From Adiantum capillus-veneris (taxonomy: Eukaryota > Streptophyta > Polypodiopsida > Polypodiales > Pteridaceae), in the NCBI GenBank assembly GCA_014529385.2, contig CM043966.1, positions 104,107,087 to 104,171,086 of the forward strand: a DNA stretch of 64,000 bases, read 5' to 3'. Every line of letters begins with the position of its first letter. Positions within the stretch are counted from its first letter, which is position 1. Under the pieces are notes generated by a model. It made no database searches. It had not been told where the DNA came from and was given only the letters and a program-made list of their open reading frames with translations. Below are positions 10,125 through 20,839 of this stretch, one piece after another. The translations under genes and the position numbers were made by a program.

Positions 10125-10796
10125 TCAAAACTTACATAGCAATGTTTCTATGTAACTTTTCTGACACAAGGCAATACCACCATCACACTGCTTAAATTGT
10201 ATACCCAGGAAATGATTCAGCAGCCCCAAATATTTCATCTTGAAAGTAGCATTCAAATCAGCCTTAAATTCAGAACTATGTCTCTCATTTGGTCTAGTGA
10301 TCAGCAAATCATTGACATAAAGAACCACAATGAGAAGTACATCACCCTCACGCTTTATGTACAATGTGATTTCTGTTGGACTGTTACGAAAGCCTCGTTT
10401 AACCAAATGAGTGTCAGCTTTCTCATACCAAGCACGAGGAGATTGCATCAACCCATACAGAGCCTTCTTACATTTGCACACTTTGTCCTCTTGTCCTTTT
10501 ATGACAAAACCGCGAGGCTGCGTTACATAAACTTCCTCAAATATGTCACCATTCAAGAAAGCAGTAACAATGTCTGATTGATGTATATCCCAACCAAAAT
10601 GAGCTGCCAATGCACATAAAAAATGCACAGTAGTCATACGACAAGTGGGAGCAAAGGTCTCTTCACAATCTATGCCTTTTTGTTGTGCATAACCCTTTGC
10701 AACAAGTCGAGCCTTATGGCAATCGATCTCACCATCTGGTTTGCGTTTCAACTTGTAAACCCACTTTGTACCAATGACCTTTCTGCGAGGAGGCAA
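10125..10796 (-). pseudogene. Copia-1 reverse transcriptase
   Basis: Typical copia RT: IGTKWVYKLKRKPDGEI, RLVAKGYAQQKGIDCEETFAP, HQSDIVTAFLNGDIFEEVYV, QPRGF, LYGLMQSPRAWYEK. The catalytic motif, normally YVDD, reads LYVNDLLI, so the first catalytic aspartate of the pair is Asn. The frame is otherwise open for 223 codons and ends at a stop after LLCKF, about 30 bases before the RNase H frame resumes. It would copy element RNA in cytoplasmic particles if intact. The N substitution alone would abolish polymerase activity. Confidence 0.92.
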
Positions 10797-10841
10797 ATCA
10801 CATAAAGTCCATGTGTCATTTTCTATTAGTGCATCATATTC

Positions 10842-11141
10842 TCATGGCAGGGCAGCCATCCAGTTTTTTGAATTATGTGCTTCATCGAAAGACAGAGGCT
10901 CCTCAACATCATGTAAGCTAGATACAGCCAAAGCATAACAATCAGATGCATAAGATGCATGGCGAGAGCCTGAATGAGTACAACTAGACAAAGGTGCATC
11001 CAATTTACTGTCACGCAAAGTGTGCACCAGCCATTTTGGCATACCTCTAGCCTGCTCATTTTCATTCCTTTCCTCATCAAGTACATCATGTACATCTGCA
11101 TCAGTAATAGGCTGATCTATAACATCTTTAGAAACCCCCAT
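10842..11141 (-). pseudogene. Copia-1 linker between integrase and RT
   Basis: 99-codon open stretch (acidic, with RGMPKWLVHTLRDSKLD and SSLHDVEEPLSFDEA) that bridges integrase C-terminus and RT in copia polyproteins. KNWMAALP is the usual sequence just before RT. Copia-2 has lost most of this piece next to its inversion breakpoint. Confidence 0.7.
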
Positions 11142-11167
11142 AGGCTGTACATTTTCCTCATTGGAAC

Positions 11168-11990
11168 TTACATTTGTATGTCCACCACTGAAAGAGGAAG
11201 CAAAGTGTCATAAATGTCTTGTGAGCATACATTACTATCTCTAGTGCATGACAGCAAGGGCTGAATAGAATCTTCCAAAAACACTACATCCCGTGAAACC
11301 AAAATACGTTTTGTTTGCGGATGATACAACCTGTAACCTTTGCTTTCAGCACTATAACCAACAAAAATACATTTGACATCCTTATCATCCAATTTTCTGC
11401 TCTGTGTTGGTGGCACCAAGGCATATACCAAACAACCAAAAACACGCATGTGCTCAATAGAAGGCTTTCTATCATGCCATGATTTATATGGAGTAATAGA
11501 TTGCAAAGCTTTCGTAGGACACCTGTTTAGTACATAAGTGGCACACATGATGGCCTCAAGCCAAAAACAATGCGCAAAGCTTGACTTTTGACCATATATC
11601 GTGCCATTTCCATAAGTGACCTGTTTTTCCTCTCAGCAACACCATTGTGCTGAGGTGTACAAGGCACTGTACATTGGTGTTTTATCCCACAAATGCATTG
11701 AATTCATGAGACATATACTTCCCCCCTCGCTCGGAATGGACGGTGACCATAGTACATTTCAAGACATTTTCAGCCATAGCTAGAAATTATTTGAAGCACA
11801 TAAAAACTTCGGACTTCACTTTAAGCGGAAATACCCATGCATGCCTGAAGTAGTAATCAATGAAAGTCACAAAGTACAGGTAATTGCCCAAGGACAGTGG
11901 GCCCACAAACAGCACTATGCACAAGCTACAACCTACATGTGGCCCGAACTGAACGATCCTTTGGAAACTTAGAACGCTGCATCTTACCTA
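11168..11990 (-). pseudogene. Copia-1 integrase core and C-terminal region
   Basis: From 11548 down the frame is open: CPTKALQSITPYKSWHDRKPS, then MRVFGCLVYALVP, CIFVGYSAESKGYRLY and SRDVVFLEDS, the copia integrase C-terminal block. The catalytic core between 11990 and 11550 is readable only in mixed frames ([19 protein letters not shown] is clear near 11650) with several stops and indels. The equivalent region of Copia-2 is better preserved. Confidence 0.82.
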
Positions 11991-12992
11991 AAATATAGCC
12001 TTCACAAACATTTTGACAGATGCTTCAAGAGGCGGCAAAGAAGCAACCATATCAGATATCTGCAAACGCGGCAAACTAGAAAAATTCAGATGACCAAAAC
12101 GTGCATGCCAAAGTTTTGCATCTGAAATAGCCCTTGAATCTGCAATAGCATTTGCAAAATTTTGTCCACAATTGTCATACAAAGTGAGCTTATACAGCCC
12201 ATGGCACAAAAGGCCAGATACAACAATTTCATCACCAAAACTGAGATCATGAACTGTACATCTGTCATCCACAAATTTGACTACAAGTCCAAGTCTAGCA
12301 AGTGCGGATACAGACAAGAGTTTCTTCTTGATCGCAGGTACATAAAGTGCATCAAAATTTGTGAAGGAGCTACCATTTCCAGCAGTGAGCACAATCTTTC
12401 CAAATCCTTGAACCAGATAAGAGGCATAGTTGTCACAAGTGACTGAATTCCCATGAGGGACAGATTCGAGAGAGGTGAACAATTCATGATGTGAGGTAAT
12501 GTGCTTTGTAGCACCACTGTCGAAATACCACACATATGAATCTACAGCAATTGACAAGCATGCATCATGGACAACAGGATTGTAAGTGCACTCTACACTA
12601 AAAGCCCATTCCGCATCAACATCAGCATTACAGTCTCCTTTCACAAAAGACTCAACAATGGCTACATTTGTAGTGGAACCAGCATTTGTAGTGGAACCAC
12701 CCTCTTTCTTCTTAGCCTCTTTGGCCTTCAACTTAGGACACTGCTTGATCAAGTGATAATTAGCTTTACAATAATGGCAACGCATCTTGTTTTTGCCCTT
12801 ATCACCAGAATCGCCAGACGAAGTGCTGCCAACAGAAGCATTGGGAACAGAAGTTTTACCACTTGCAGTAGAAGAACCATAAGAAGTGGTTGCATTGCTG
12901 TTACCACCCTTTCTTTGCGAAGCAATAAAATCTTGTTCAGCTGCACGCTGTCTAGTCATGTTTTTTCTGGAAAGTGACTCTTGTAACAACAA
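11991..12992 (-). pseudogene. Copia-1 gag C-terminus, protease and GAG-pre-integrase
   Basis: Open for 334 codons. Order: Ser/Gly-rich linker, CHYCKANYHLIKQC zinc knuckle (CX2CX4HX4C), retropepsin active site WYFDSGATKHIT with intact DSG, flap-like and LVQGFGKIVLTAGNGSS segments, ALYVPAIKKKLLSVSALA, then the integrase N-terminal LWHARFGHLNF. It stops at VKAIF just before the zinc-binding cysteines. This is the best preserved part of Copia-1. Confidence 0.92.
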
Positions 12993-13036
12993 TGTGCATA
13001 ATGCATCAAACTAGACAAATTCTGGATTTCCTTCAG

Positions 13037-13679
13037 TCATAAGTCTCCAGGTACTTGCAAAAGTTTAGTAAGAATCTGGTAAGGCATCAAAAATAGTCTG
13101 CACAAGGAAACTATCTGAAATAACTTCACCCGTAGAAATAAGTTGCTTATTGATGTCCTCGACACTAGCAAGGAAAGTGTCCATATCATCTTCCTCATGC
13201 ATAATCTTCGACTCCAACTCTTTACGCAGCAAAGCAATTTTATCCTCGTTGTGACTTGCATAAAGACCAGCCAAAATATCCCAAGCCTGTTTTGCAGATT
13301 TTGCTGAATGGATGTGAGGAACAATGGTGCGCTTCCCAGACACCGCAATCAATGCATGAGCCTACGCATCTTTTACATCCCAACGAGCTTGTTCTGCCGT
13401 AGGCAAAACAACTCTAATAGAAGCAAGACCTGCAACATCATCAACATCGCCTACATCCTCAAAACAAGGACGTACATCAATGCCCTGTTTAATATTCCAG
13501 ACTCCCTTTAACACAAGAAAATGTTGCATCATGTAAGCCCACATAGGGTAATTGTCCCCATCCAACCTGTCCTCAGCAACAAACATCTTGAACACATCTT
13601 TGTTGTTGTCAGCCATAGTAAATGCTGCACCTGATGTGAAAACTGCCTGAAAAGAGGAGAAACAAAGCGGGAACAACAC
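13037..13679 (-). pseudogene. Copia-1 gag N-terminal half
   Basis: Starts MADNNKDVFKMFVAEDRLDG near 13616, followed by NYPMWAYMMQHFLVLKGVW, the plant copia gag (UBN2/DUF4219 type) opening. The frame stops at 13362. A second frame from 13352 carries HSAKSAKQAWDILAGLY and MHEEDDMDTFLASVEDINK down to about 13065. One stop separates the two parts. Confidence 0.88.
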
Positions 13680-13927
13680 GTGCTATATAGCATAAACCGT
13701 AGAAGACTGTAAGGCACCTGTTATGCAAAAAATGGCACTAACAAAAACTCTGCACAAAATGACAAAATAGCATGTGTAGCACTGCCTGTAGTGGAAATGG
13801 AGGCCGAAATGAGCCCGAAATATTTATCGCCCTACGAACACTTACCAAACCTCATTGAAATCGGAGAAAGTGAGCAGGCGTGTGCTAGAGCAGCTCTGAC
13901 GAGACTAAGCCTGGGAGGACGTAACCT

Positions 13928-13939
13928 GCTCTGATACCA
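13928..13939 (-). promoter_or_regulatory. Copia-1 primer-binding site (tRNA-iMet)
   Basis: Minus strand TGGTATCAGAGC two bases inside the 5' LTR, the canonical plant copia primer site complementary to the 3' end of initiator methionine tRNA. Confidence 0.95.
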
Positions 13940-13941
13940 AT

Positions 13942-14168
13942 TGTTGAAATTAGGGTTGTAGAGAAATGCACATAGCTTGGAGAAGACGAAGGAAGATCAA
14001 GGCACACAATGGAGAGTGTGTTACTTAGTATGCAATGGAAAGATAGATAGCCCTAGAGTGATGGGTGTATATACAATCCACGGGGGAAAAAACCTTCTAA
14101 AGAGGGAAAAAATTCCCCAGTGGTCCTAGTGTGTTCACACACATCACTACCACATGTATATGGTAACA
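13942..14168 (-). repeat. Copia-1 5' LTR
   Basis: 227 bp, TGTTGAAATTAGGG to ATGGTAACA, partner of 9360-9585. Confidence 0.95.
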
Positions 14169-15165
14169 CATAAAAGAGTAAATTATACCGAAAGACCAAA
14201 TATGATAGAGGGAAGCAACCTGGGTTACTGCAGATATTGCAAATCCCAAATTCACCATGGGAGAGTATATTCATGGATGTCATCTTTGGATTACCTAAGT
14301 CTATCCATGGGAATACGTGAATATGGACAATAGTTGATAGATTTAGCAAGCAAGCACACTTTATTCCTGTCAAAAAGACTATTAAGGCACACCAAATGGC
14401 AACTCTCTTCATATCACAGATTTTCAAACATCATGGGTTACTAACATCCATCGTGTGAGATAAAGATCCTAGAATGACCAGTAATTTTTGGAAAGGTCTC
14501 TTTGAAAATTTAGGAACAAGATAGAATTTCTCTTCGGCCTATCACCCACTAACGGATGGCCAAAGTGAGATAGCCAATCTTATGATACATGATCTACTAG
14601 AGACTTATGTTACAGAAGTAGATCAACGCTCACAATTGAAAAAAGTACTTACCTCTTGTAGAGTATGCCTACAATAATACTGTACATACTTCTACGAGAA
14701 AAGCACCTTTTGAGATCATAGAGGGAAGACCTAAAAGTACCTTGCTACTTAAAGTACATGGGAAGATCTTCGCTGCCAATGAGTATAGCCGTGGCCTACA
14801 AGAATCTTTTCAAAAGATTAAGAAGGCTATATCCATCTCTCAATAGAGGCAAAAAGATACTACTGACAAGCACATAAGGGCCTTAACATTCAAAGAAAAT
14901 GATTGGGTCTTACTTAAGTTTCCTAAGGCTCATTAAGGTAAACAATGAGCAAAAATCATACGGGCCATCAAAATTATAATGCTAAGCTAGCAAAAAGATA
15001 CTATGGTCCTTTCCAAATCTTTTAGCCTATCAATGAGATGGCTTACCAATTCAAGCTACCCAACCATTGGCTCATACACATTGCTTTTCATGTGAGCCTA
15101 CTCAAGCCCTACAAAGGAGAGCCACCAAGTGAACCAATTTTTGAAGACCCTCCCAAAGTTCATGG
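14169..15165 (+). pseudogene. Gypsy-C integrase, continuation after Copia-1
   Basis: Resumes the frame broken at 9359. The core begins near 14255 with SPWESIFMDVIFGLPKSI, then TIVDRFSKQAHFIPV and ISQIFKHHG. The second catalytic segment (DPRMTSNFWKGLFENLG) is preceded by a stop. SSAYHPLTDGQSEI carries the usual HPxTDGQSE motif. From about 14640 it reads YNNTVHTSTRKAPFEIIEG, LTFKENDWVLLKFPKAH and ends RYYGPFQIF...LLKPYKGEPPSEP, a GPY/F-type C-terminus. Numerous stops and indels make it a relic. Confidence 0.9.
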
Positions 15166-16159
15166 TGTGCCTAAAGCCTGTTGGTTGGCCTTCCAAGGGG
15201 TCCAATGATAATTTAGCACAATTAGTTAATTTTTTTAGCATTTATCAAGCCCTGTCTCTCAAAGGGGAGAGGGGAAAACTTGTCCCAAGACTACCCTTGC
15301 TGCTTGGTATGACTCTTGCTTGTGATTGGCTAGTCTTGGAGGGGTTCAATGAGCTTCAAGCATGAGCTACAAGTGGGGTTTGACCAATAAAGTAGGGGGC
15401 TTGCTTAGGGGGTATACTCTCCCACACACACTCACACACACTCTCATTGTGTGAAGTGCAAAGTGCAAGAACTCCCTATCCTTCTCCAAGAAAGTAGAGA
15501 GGTTGAGAGCCCACACCAACACTCTTGGCTATGGAGTGAAAATCCAACCAAGAGCCATGCTTCAATGCTTAGCTTTTCATCTTCTCCATCTTCATTACTA
15601 TGCTATTATGTGTGCTAGCAAAAAGAGTGATGATAAGTGAGGAACTAGTTCTTTCTCCTATGTTTCTTCTTCCTCTTCCCTACCCTCATTCCCTGCTAGC
15701 TCTCTCCACCTTCGAAGGTGTTTGAGGTCTTGGAACTGAGGATTAAGATAGTTAATGCCTTCCACAAAGTTTATATTATGCTTGTGATGCATGAAGCTTT
15801 CCATCTTTATTGCATCACCTAGCTCACAAGGAACACAAAGATTGTATTGTAACAAGTGTCTTTTGATGGGAGATATCATAATATAAATGCCAATTGAAGG
15901 GGAGACCGGCTCCACATAAATCCGGTCCTCAATTGTTGTCCTGTTTTCTAAATTCTCTCTCTTGCAAAAGTATTTTTCATTCCAAGTTAACTAAATGCTA
16001 TGTTTATGTTGCTAGTTTCAGTTATGTTCACCCGCTCTGGTCACAAAGTAATTTCGCAAAATTGATCTCTCTGATTTCCGCTACTCTCAAGTTAATAGGT
16101 CAATTCCATTACAATTTAGGAGGATAAGAAAAAAATCATATGGATACTTCATGAGGATG
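15166..16159. other. No gene seen; possible 3' end/LTR of Gypsy-C
   Basis: A purine-rich AAAGTAGGGGGCTTGC (around 15390-15405), a CA-rich patch (15424-15447) and then unpatterned sequence with only short ORFs. No paired LTR is present in the window to prove ends. Confidence 0.3.
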
Positions 16160-16740
16160 GCTACTTATCCAAAGCTTTAATTATTGAAGGATTTTTTCTT
16201 TCACTCTTTCAATTTCCCTCTAGGTTAAACGCACAAGTTAAAGCTAGTTTGATACCTAATTTAGAAAAAGATTCCCTTGCTTCATTAGCATCCAATTCTC
16301 CTCTATCTGCGGTTAGTTTTCCCACACATTCATAATGAAAAATCACATCTTCAAGTGGGAATCTACATATAGCTTTTGTATTTTTCGTCTACAATGCATG
16401 CCCGTCAACTTGATTAGACAAATCTTTTCTTGCAAGCACTAGAGTACCTCATTTTCCAAATTCCAAAAGGCATTGCGACCAAGTCCACAACCCATTTGTA
16501 ATGTATGGCCAATGGATAAGTAGGATGTAGCCCATCATGATGCCATATATTCAAAAACATTTGGAATGTCACACAAGACTCCACTCAGCCACATCCTTAT
16601 ATATCCTTTCCACCAATACCTTTCTTTTACTTTGGAAAATGTTTCCCATACACCTCGATGTCGTGCCCATAAACTCCTTAGTAGTATTACCATAGACTAC
16701 CCACAATGATGCTCCATCTCTTTGTTTAGGATGCATATTA
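16160..16740 (-). pseudogene. Ty3/gypsy integrase relic
   Basis: Minus-strand fragments in several frames: WARHRGVWETFSKVKERYWW and GIYKDVAEW (zinc-binding region), HHDGLHPTYPLAIHYKWVVD, LVAMPFGIWKMRY, then LVLARKDLSNQVDGHAL, FHYECVGKLTADRGELDANE and LALTCAF. These match the gypsy integrase core, with the first catalytic Asp in VVDLV and the second in ADRGE. At least three frameshifts and two stops. The flanks (RT on the right, C-terminus on the left) are missing. Confidence 0.8.
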
Positions 16741-16814
16741 ATGGGTTTTATGAATGTGATAACTCATAATTCAATAATACTTTTGAACTTATGGAGTCTA
16801 TGGAGACTATGATG

Positions 16815-16920
16815 GTAAATTTTAGCTATTTGGACCAACTTCTACAACAATTATTGCAGCAATTCCAAATAAACAAACAAGCGATGATGAACATGATGGC
16901 CACTCAACAACAGTAGACTA
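16815..16920 (+). other. Short Gln-rich remnant
   Basis: Plus strand reads FSYLDQLLQQLLQQFQINK and MMNMMATQQQ, a glutamine-rich coiled segment such as occurs in retroelement gag leaders. It is too short to assign. Confidence 0.25.
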
Positions 16921-17029
16921 AACAAATGTTGATGTATTGAACCCTAGTCAAAGTTAATTAGAAATCAAAATGTCTTGCAACTTTTTTTACTTAAATGTGA
17001 AATATAATAGATGCCTTCAAAAGGCCAAT

Positions 17030-18540
17030 ATCAAATGATGAATGTTGGGTTGCCGTGAGGACAATGGGAAAGGAAAACTGTTCCGAGTGGGATGGGCTAA
17101 CAATGAAATTGTTCAAAGATTTTTGGGAGGCTCTTAAAATATTAATAGCTTGGATGGTGAGCAAGACTTTGTTAGCGGGATAGATGGATGTCAATGTGAA
17201 AAACACAACATCAATTTTCTACTCTCTCTTAGAGAACTAGTGGCCTATCTCAATGATGACAATTGATCAGAAGATGATTTCCAAGATTATAGTACTAAGG
17301 CTTGCTCTAGTCCTAGACAAATCAATTACCCTGTCAACATGGATTCATAAAAAGAGGATCAATTTATCACAAAACTCTAGCAGCAATGATCAAAATTAAG
17401 TATGAAAATTTCACCAAACAAGAATGCATCCTTCTTCAAGTTGATCTTGACAAGGTGTATGATAGACTCTTGTGGTCATAAATTGAAGCTATTATGAAGG
17501 ATTTGGTCTTTGGACCTAAAATGTGTGTGCAATTGTGTACGCCCTACGGTTGGGTAGCTACTTTGAGCTCCTCTTCATTGTAGGGTAGTAGGAATGTTTG
17601 AAGTGAAGAGATCAATCAAGATCTTGCCCCTCTACTCGTTGCAATTGGTTCACATCCACTTGTGTCTTTGCTCAAGGATAGTTCTATAGAAGGGGAAATT
17701 CAAGGAATCTCACTATTGGGGGGAAATAATTACTGGCAAATCTATTGTAGAAGATTCTCCGCTCTTCATAAAATCTAACTACCAGATCATAAGAAGCCTC
17801 AAGATCTTCCAAATCTTTGCAATCACATTAGACTCTAAATGCAACATTGGAAAATCAAGAATGATTTCAATCATTAAAAGAGACTCATTTGATCCCGCCA
17901 AATGGTCAGGGAGGTTATTTTAGCAATTCAGGAATCTTGGTGCATCACTATTGGGGGACATCTTAGATAAACAAAGATTTGACTCGGTTTTTGAACATGT
18001 TAAGAGTAAGGCAAGAGGGTGGGAGTATAAAATTCTTCCCTTCCACAACACACTGATTGTGATCAATTCCTTCATGATCCCATACATATCCTTTGTCCCA
18101 CTTATTCTAAAAATGGCCATTTTCCACCAAAAAGAATTGCTAAAACTCATCAAATGGTTCCTATAGAAAAATGACACAAAAGACACAACTCCATGGTATC
18201 GGGGGAAATGGGAATTGAAGTAGTGAGACTCAAGAACCAAGGTGGCATTGAGATCCTGTAGCCACCACTGCATGTAGAAGCCATGTGTGCAAAGTTTTTA
18301 GTCTCCTACTAGATCTAAGGAAATATTAGGCAATCATGTCTTGGGATATGATTGACAAATTAGAGATCCTATTTGTAAGGAGGCCCATGGAAGGAGGCTA
18401 AAGCGCATGACAAAATTTGAGGTCCAAGCTGGAATTTTTTGAAGCTAGGGGGACTACACTGGGGGAGTTACTAAGAAATTGAAGAAAGTGGCATCATAAT
18501 TAGAATGGGGGGAGACTTTCAATGTCAATGGTTATGTGCA
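17030..18540 (+). pseudogene. LINE-type (non-LTR) reverse transcriptase relic
   Basis: Reading across frames: CWVAVRTMGKENCSEWDGLT and MKLFKDFWEAL (RT domain 0/1), QHGFIKRGSIYHKTLAAM, CILLQVDLDKVYDRLLWS (the DLxKAYD block with the first catalytic Asp), then near 17940-18170 an open frame with RFDSVFEHVKSKARGWEY, KILPFHNTLIVINSFMIPY. It ends GGIEILxPPLHVEAMCAKF. This order is that of plant LINE ORF2 from RT to the thumb/connection. The FADD box falls in a degraded stretch around 17740. No endonuclease and no poly(A) tail were found, so it is an internal fragment. Confidence 0.8.
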
Positions 18541-19327
18541 CATCTAACCCTATGTGCATGTGGACAAGCTAAATCTTACTTCTAGGTTTATGACAGCCTA
18601 GGAAGTGTTATGGCACCCTTGTGAGCCTATACCCAAGATGCACATGTCTAGGAACTTTAGAGTCGTTGCATACCCTTTCATTGCACATGAGAATAGCCAA
18701 TGTGTGCTGGTGTATACAGTGGGGATTGTTCCCAATACGTCTACAGTAGTACCCAACCTAGGTATTTATTTGCATGTAAAGTACCACGTATAAGTGAGTT
18801 TAGTAACTCATTAGTAAGTGACATTCTTAAAAATTGTGGGATTTTTTATGAGTCTTTGTAATCCCATGTATAAGTGACCCTAGGGGTGACTTCAGTCAAG
18901 CATAAGTCAATAACTTGAGTACCAGTATAAGAACTTGTAGTACCTCAACATCTCTAGGATTTTTGCGCTAGATCAGCACGTCAACTTCAATGTTTTTAGT
19001 TTTGATCCATAAACTTGTCACACCATTGAAGATCCAACTATTAGTGCCAACATTTTCAATTTTCATTCCAAGACAGTGGATCGCACACTATTTTTAGATT
19101 TAAGCCCTAGTCTCATCGCTAGATTGAAGTTACAATAGCCAAATTCTTAGTTTCTAGCCCTTGGCCTCGTAGATCCAAGCACCTACTACAAGCACCTACT
19201 ACAAGATCCCCTAACATCTTAGCATCTGGGAACATTGTATTAGCATTTGTGCAATCTAAAGTAAATACCTCTTGAGCAATAGAGAGGGGGAGACCTTGGA
19301 GTGGGGTTTGGGATCCCATCTGGTGTT

Positions 19328-19331
<4 letters not shown>
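18541..19331. other. No gene recognised
   Basis: Only short ORFs in all frames. Possible decayed LINE 3' region followed by unassigned sequence leading to the microsatellite. Confidence 0.3.

Positions 19332-19422
<91 letters not shown>
19332..19422. repeat. (CT)n microsatellite, about 91 bp
   Basis: Uninterrupted CT run. ORFs crossing it (Leu-Ser or Arg-Glu runs) are artefacts. Confidence 0.98.
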
Positions 19423-19426
<4 letters not shown>

Positions 19427-19547
19427 TTGTGCATCTCTAATGAAATAAAAAGAACCCTCTCATGTAGTAAAAGGAATCTTGAATATTCACAGACGAGCAC
19501 TCATCTTGAACTTCACCACCATAAATCACTTATGTTACACATTATAT

Positions 19548-19559
19548 TGGTATCAGAGC
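19548..19559 (+). promoter_or_regulatory. Orphan iMet-type primer-binding site
   Basis: TGGTATCAGAGC, a perfect plant copia primer site on the plus strand, preceded within about 7 bases by TTACACA, a plausible LTR end. No gag follows. The Gypsy-A 5' LTR begins at 19926. It is probably the LTR end and PBS of a truncated copia that contains the upstream CT tract. Confidence 0.55.
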
Positions 19560-20012
19560 TCTTTGGAAATGTTCCATATCATCACTCAAGAAAAGACCCT
19601 AAAGAACCTCTCATATTTATATTTAACATATAATATTTGTGTCCCTTCCATAAGCTTATTAGCCACTCCCGCCCTTAGTCCATCATGTATTGGGCATTCT
19701 CCCATCTTCATCTCTCTCTCTTAAGGGCAATCAAGCCATAAAGATCCACAATTTTTAAAAAAAATAGTTTGAGATTGCACGTACCCAATACCACTTTGGT
19801 GTGTTGATGTCTCTATTATGTGCTTTTGAAGAGTGGTAGGTAAACCATAAAGAAGGGCTCTCTTCATTTCACCTTTCCACTCATTGCGAGTGGACCTTGC
19901 ACTTTCCAACAAGCAAGACACAGCGAGACAAGTGGGGCCCACAGTCACATGGCTTATGTAGATATTGATTTCTTCATTTCTAAATTCCAGAATTTCTCCC
20001 CCCCTCCTCCCC

Positions 20013-20020
20013 TATATAAA
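20013..20020 (+). promoter_or_regulatory. LTR TATA box, Gypsy-A 5' copy
   Basis: TATATAAAGAGGGG, identical in the 3' LTR at 27698-27705. An AATAAA polyadenylation-type hexamer follows at 20319-20324 (28004-28009 in the other copy). Confidence 0.7.
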
Positions 20021-20490
20021 GAGGGGTCACCATCACACAAAAAGACAACATCACCAAAGAACACACTATGCACTGTGTGTGCCTAGTGCACACACACACA
20101 CCCACACCATCACCATCACCACAATCACCATGCTTGTCTTGAGCATGACCTCTACACCCTTGGCTATGGAAGATGAAGGGCAAATAAATGAAAGATGATG
20201 GCCATAATCCTCGTGCGAGTCTTCGTCATCAACTCCCACCTATCCGCCATGTGCTCTACCACTCTCTCCCTTGTCATTCCCCTACCCTATGCTCCCCATT
20301 TCATCGCCTAATTCTCTAAATAAAGCTTGAGGTTTTGTGAGTATGTTTCCTTGCAATGTTTTGCCCATGTGAGGTGTGTGGAATCGCCACCTAGTCTTGT
20401 GTTTTGGAGTGAGCTTGTGTATGTGTGAAGGGTGTGCGGATTCGCCATCCTTTTGTGGTTCCTAAGTACTAAGCCGCTATACCCCCTCCC

Positions 20491-20493
<3 letters not shown>

Positions 20494-20552
<59 letters not shown>
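20494..20552. repeat. (CT)n microsatellite within the Gypsy-A 5' LTR
   Basis: About 59 bp of CT, against about 71 bp in the 3' LTR. Confidence 0.97.
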
Positions 20553-20555
<3 letters not shown>

Positions 20556-20768
20556 TGATCTCATTCCCTTTCCTATTCATCATTACTCCCAAGCATCCAT
20601 CTCCCTCGGATGAAAACTTTGTTATGGTGGTGTGTTGTTTGTGTCCTAGCCGCTGAAGCTAGGTGGTGCCCCCTGTTTGCTTTACCATGACAGGCTCGAG
20701 GCGCGCCATTCGGTCCCCGGTGTTTTAGAGGCCGTCGGGGGTTCGGGGTTCACTTTGCTCCCGTCATT

Positions 20769-20785
20769 TGGTGCCCCCAGTGAGG
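20769..20785 (+). promoter_or_regulatory. Gypsy-A primer-binding site
   Basis: TGGTGCCCCCAGTGAGG two bases after the LTR end CCGTCA. One mismatch to the Gypsy-B site at 1743-1759. Confidence 0.75.
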
Positions 20786-20839
20786 ATCTTTTCATGAAAC
20801 CCTTCAGTTTACAAGACTGAAACCCCTAAACTATTGTGA

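Larger units (their letters stand above)
9360..14168 (-). mobile_element. Copia-1, Ty1/copia retrotransposon nested in Gypsy-C integrase
   Basis: Complete minus-strand Ty1/copia insertion of 4.8 kb. It is bounded by LTRs of 226 and 227 bp (TGTTG...AACA), with an iMet-type PBS inside the right LTR and a polypurine tract inside the left LTR. Gene order on the minus strand is gag, zinc knuckle, protease, GAG-pre-integrase, integrase, RT, RNase H, the copia order. Flanks CATAC (9355-9359) and CATAA (14169-14173) look like a 5-bp target-site duplication with one change. Removing the element rejoins the Gypsy-C integrase frame. All genes carry stops or deletions, so it is dead. Copia-2 at 34.9-39.9 kb is the same family. 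Confidence 0.93.
19926..20766 (+). repeat. Gypsy-A 5' LTR, left-truncated
   Basis: 841 bp from GACAAGTGG to CCCGTCA, matching 27611-28459 closely. Differences are mainly CT-tract length and scattered substitutions. The first base of the expected TG is A here, consistent with loss of the upstream U3 rather than a real terminus. Confidence 0.88.

Noticed and set aside
12162-12977. Plus-strand ORFs of 94 and 136 aa
   Set aside because: Antisense shadows of the Copia-1 gag/protease frame.
19240-19633. Long Leu-Ser and Arg-Glu ORFs on both strands
   Set aside because: Both are translations of the CT/GA microsatellite at 19332-19422.
20013-20020. Strong TATATAAA as a host gene promoter
   Set aside because: Identical box in both LTR copies; it is the retroelement promoter.
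19965-20198. 77-aa ORF found twice (also 27650-27883)
   Set aside because: Duplicated because it lies in both LTRs of Gypsy-A. It contains the TATA box and CA repeats, so it is not a gene family.
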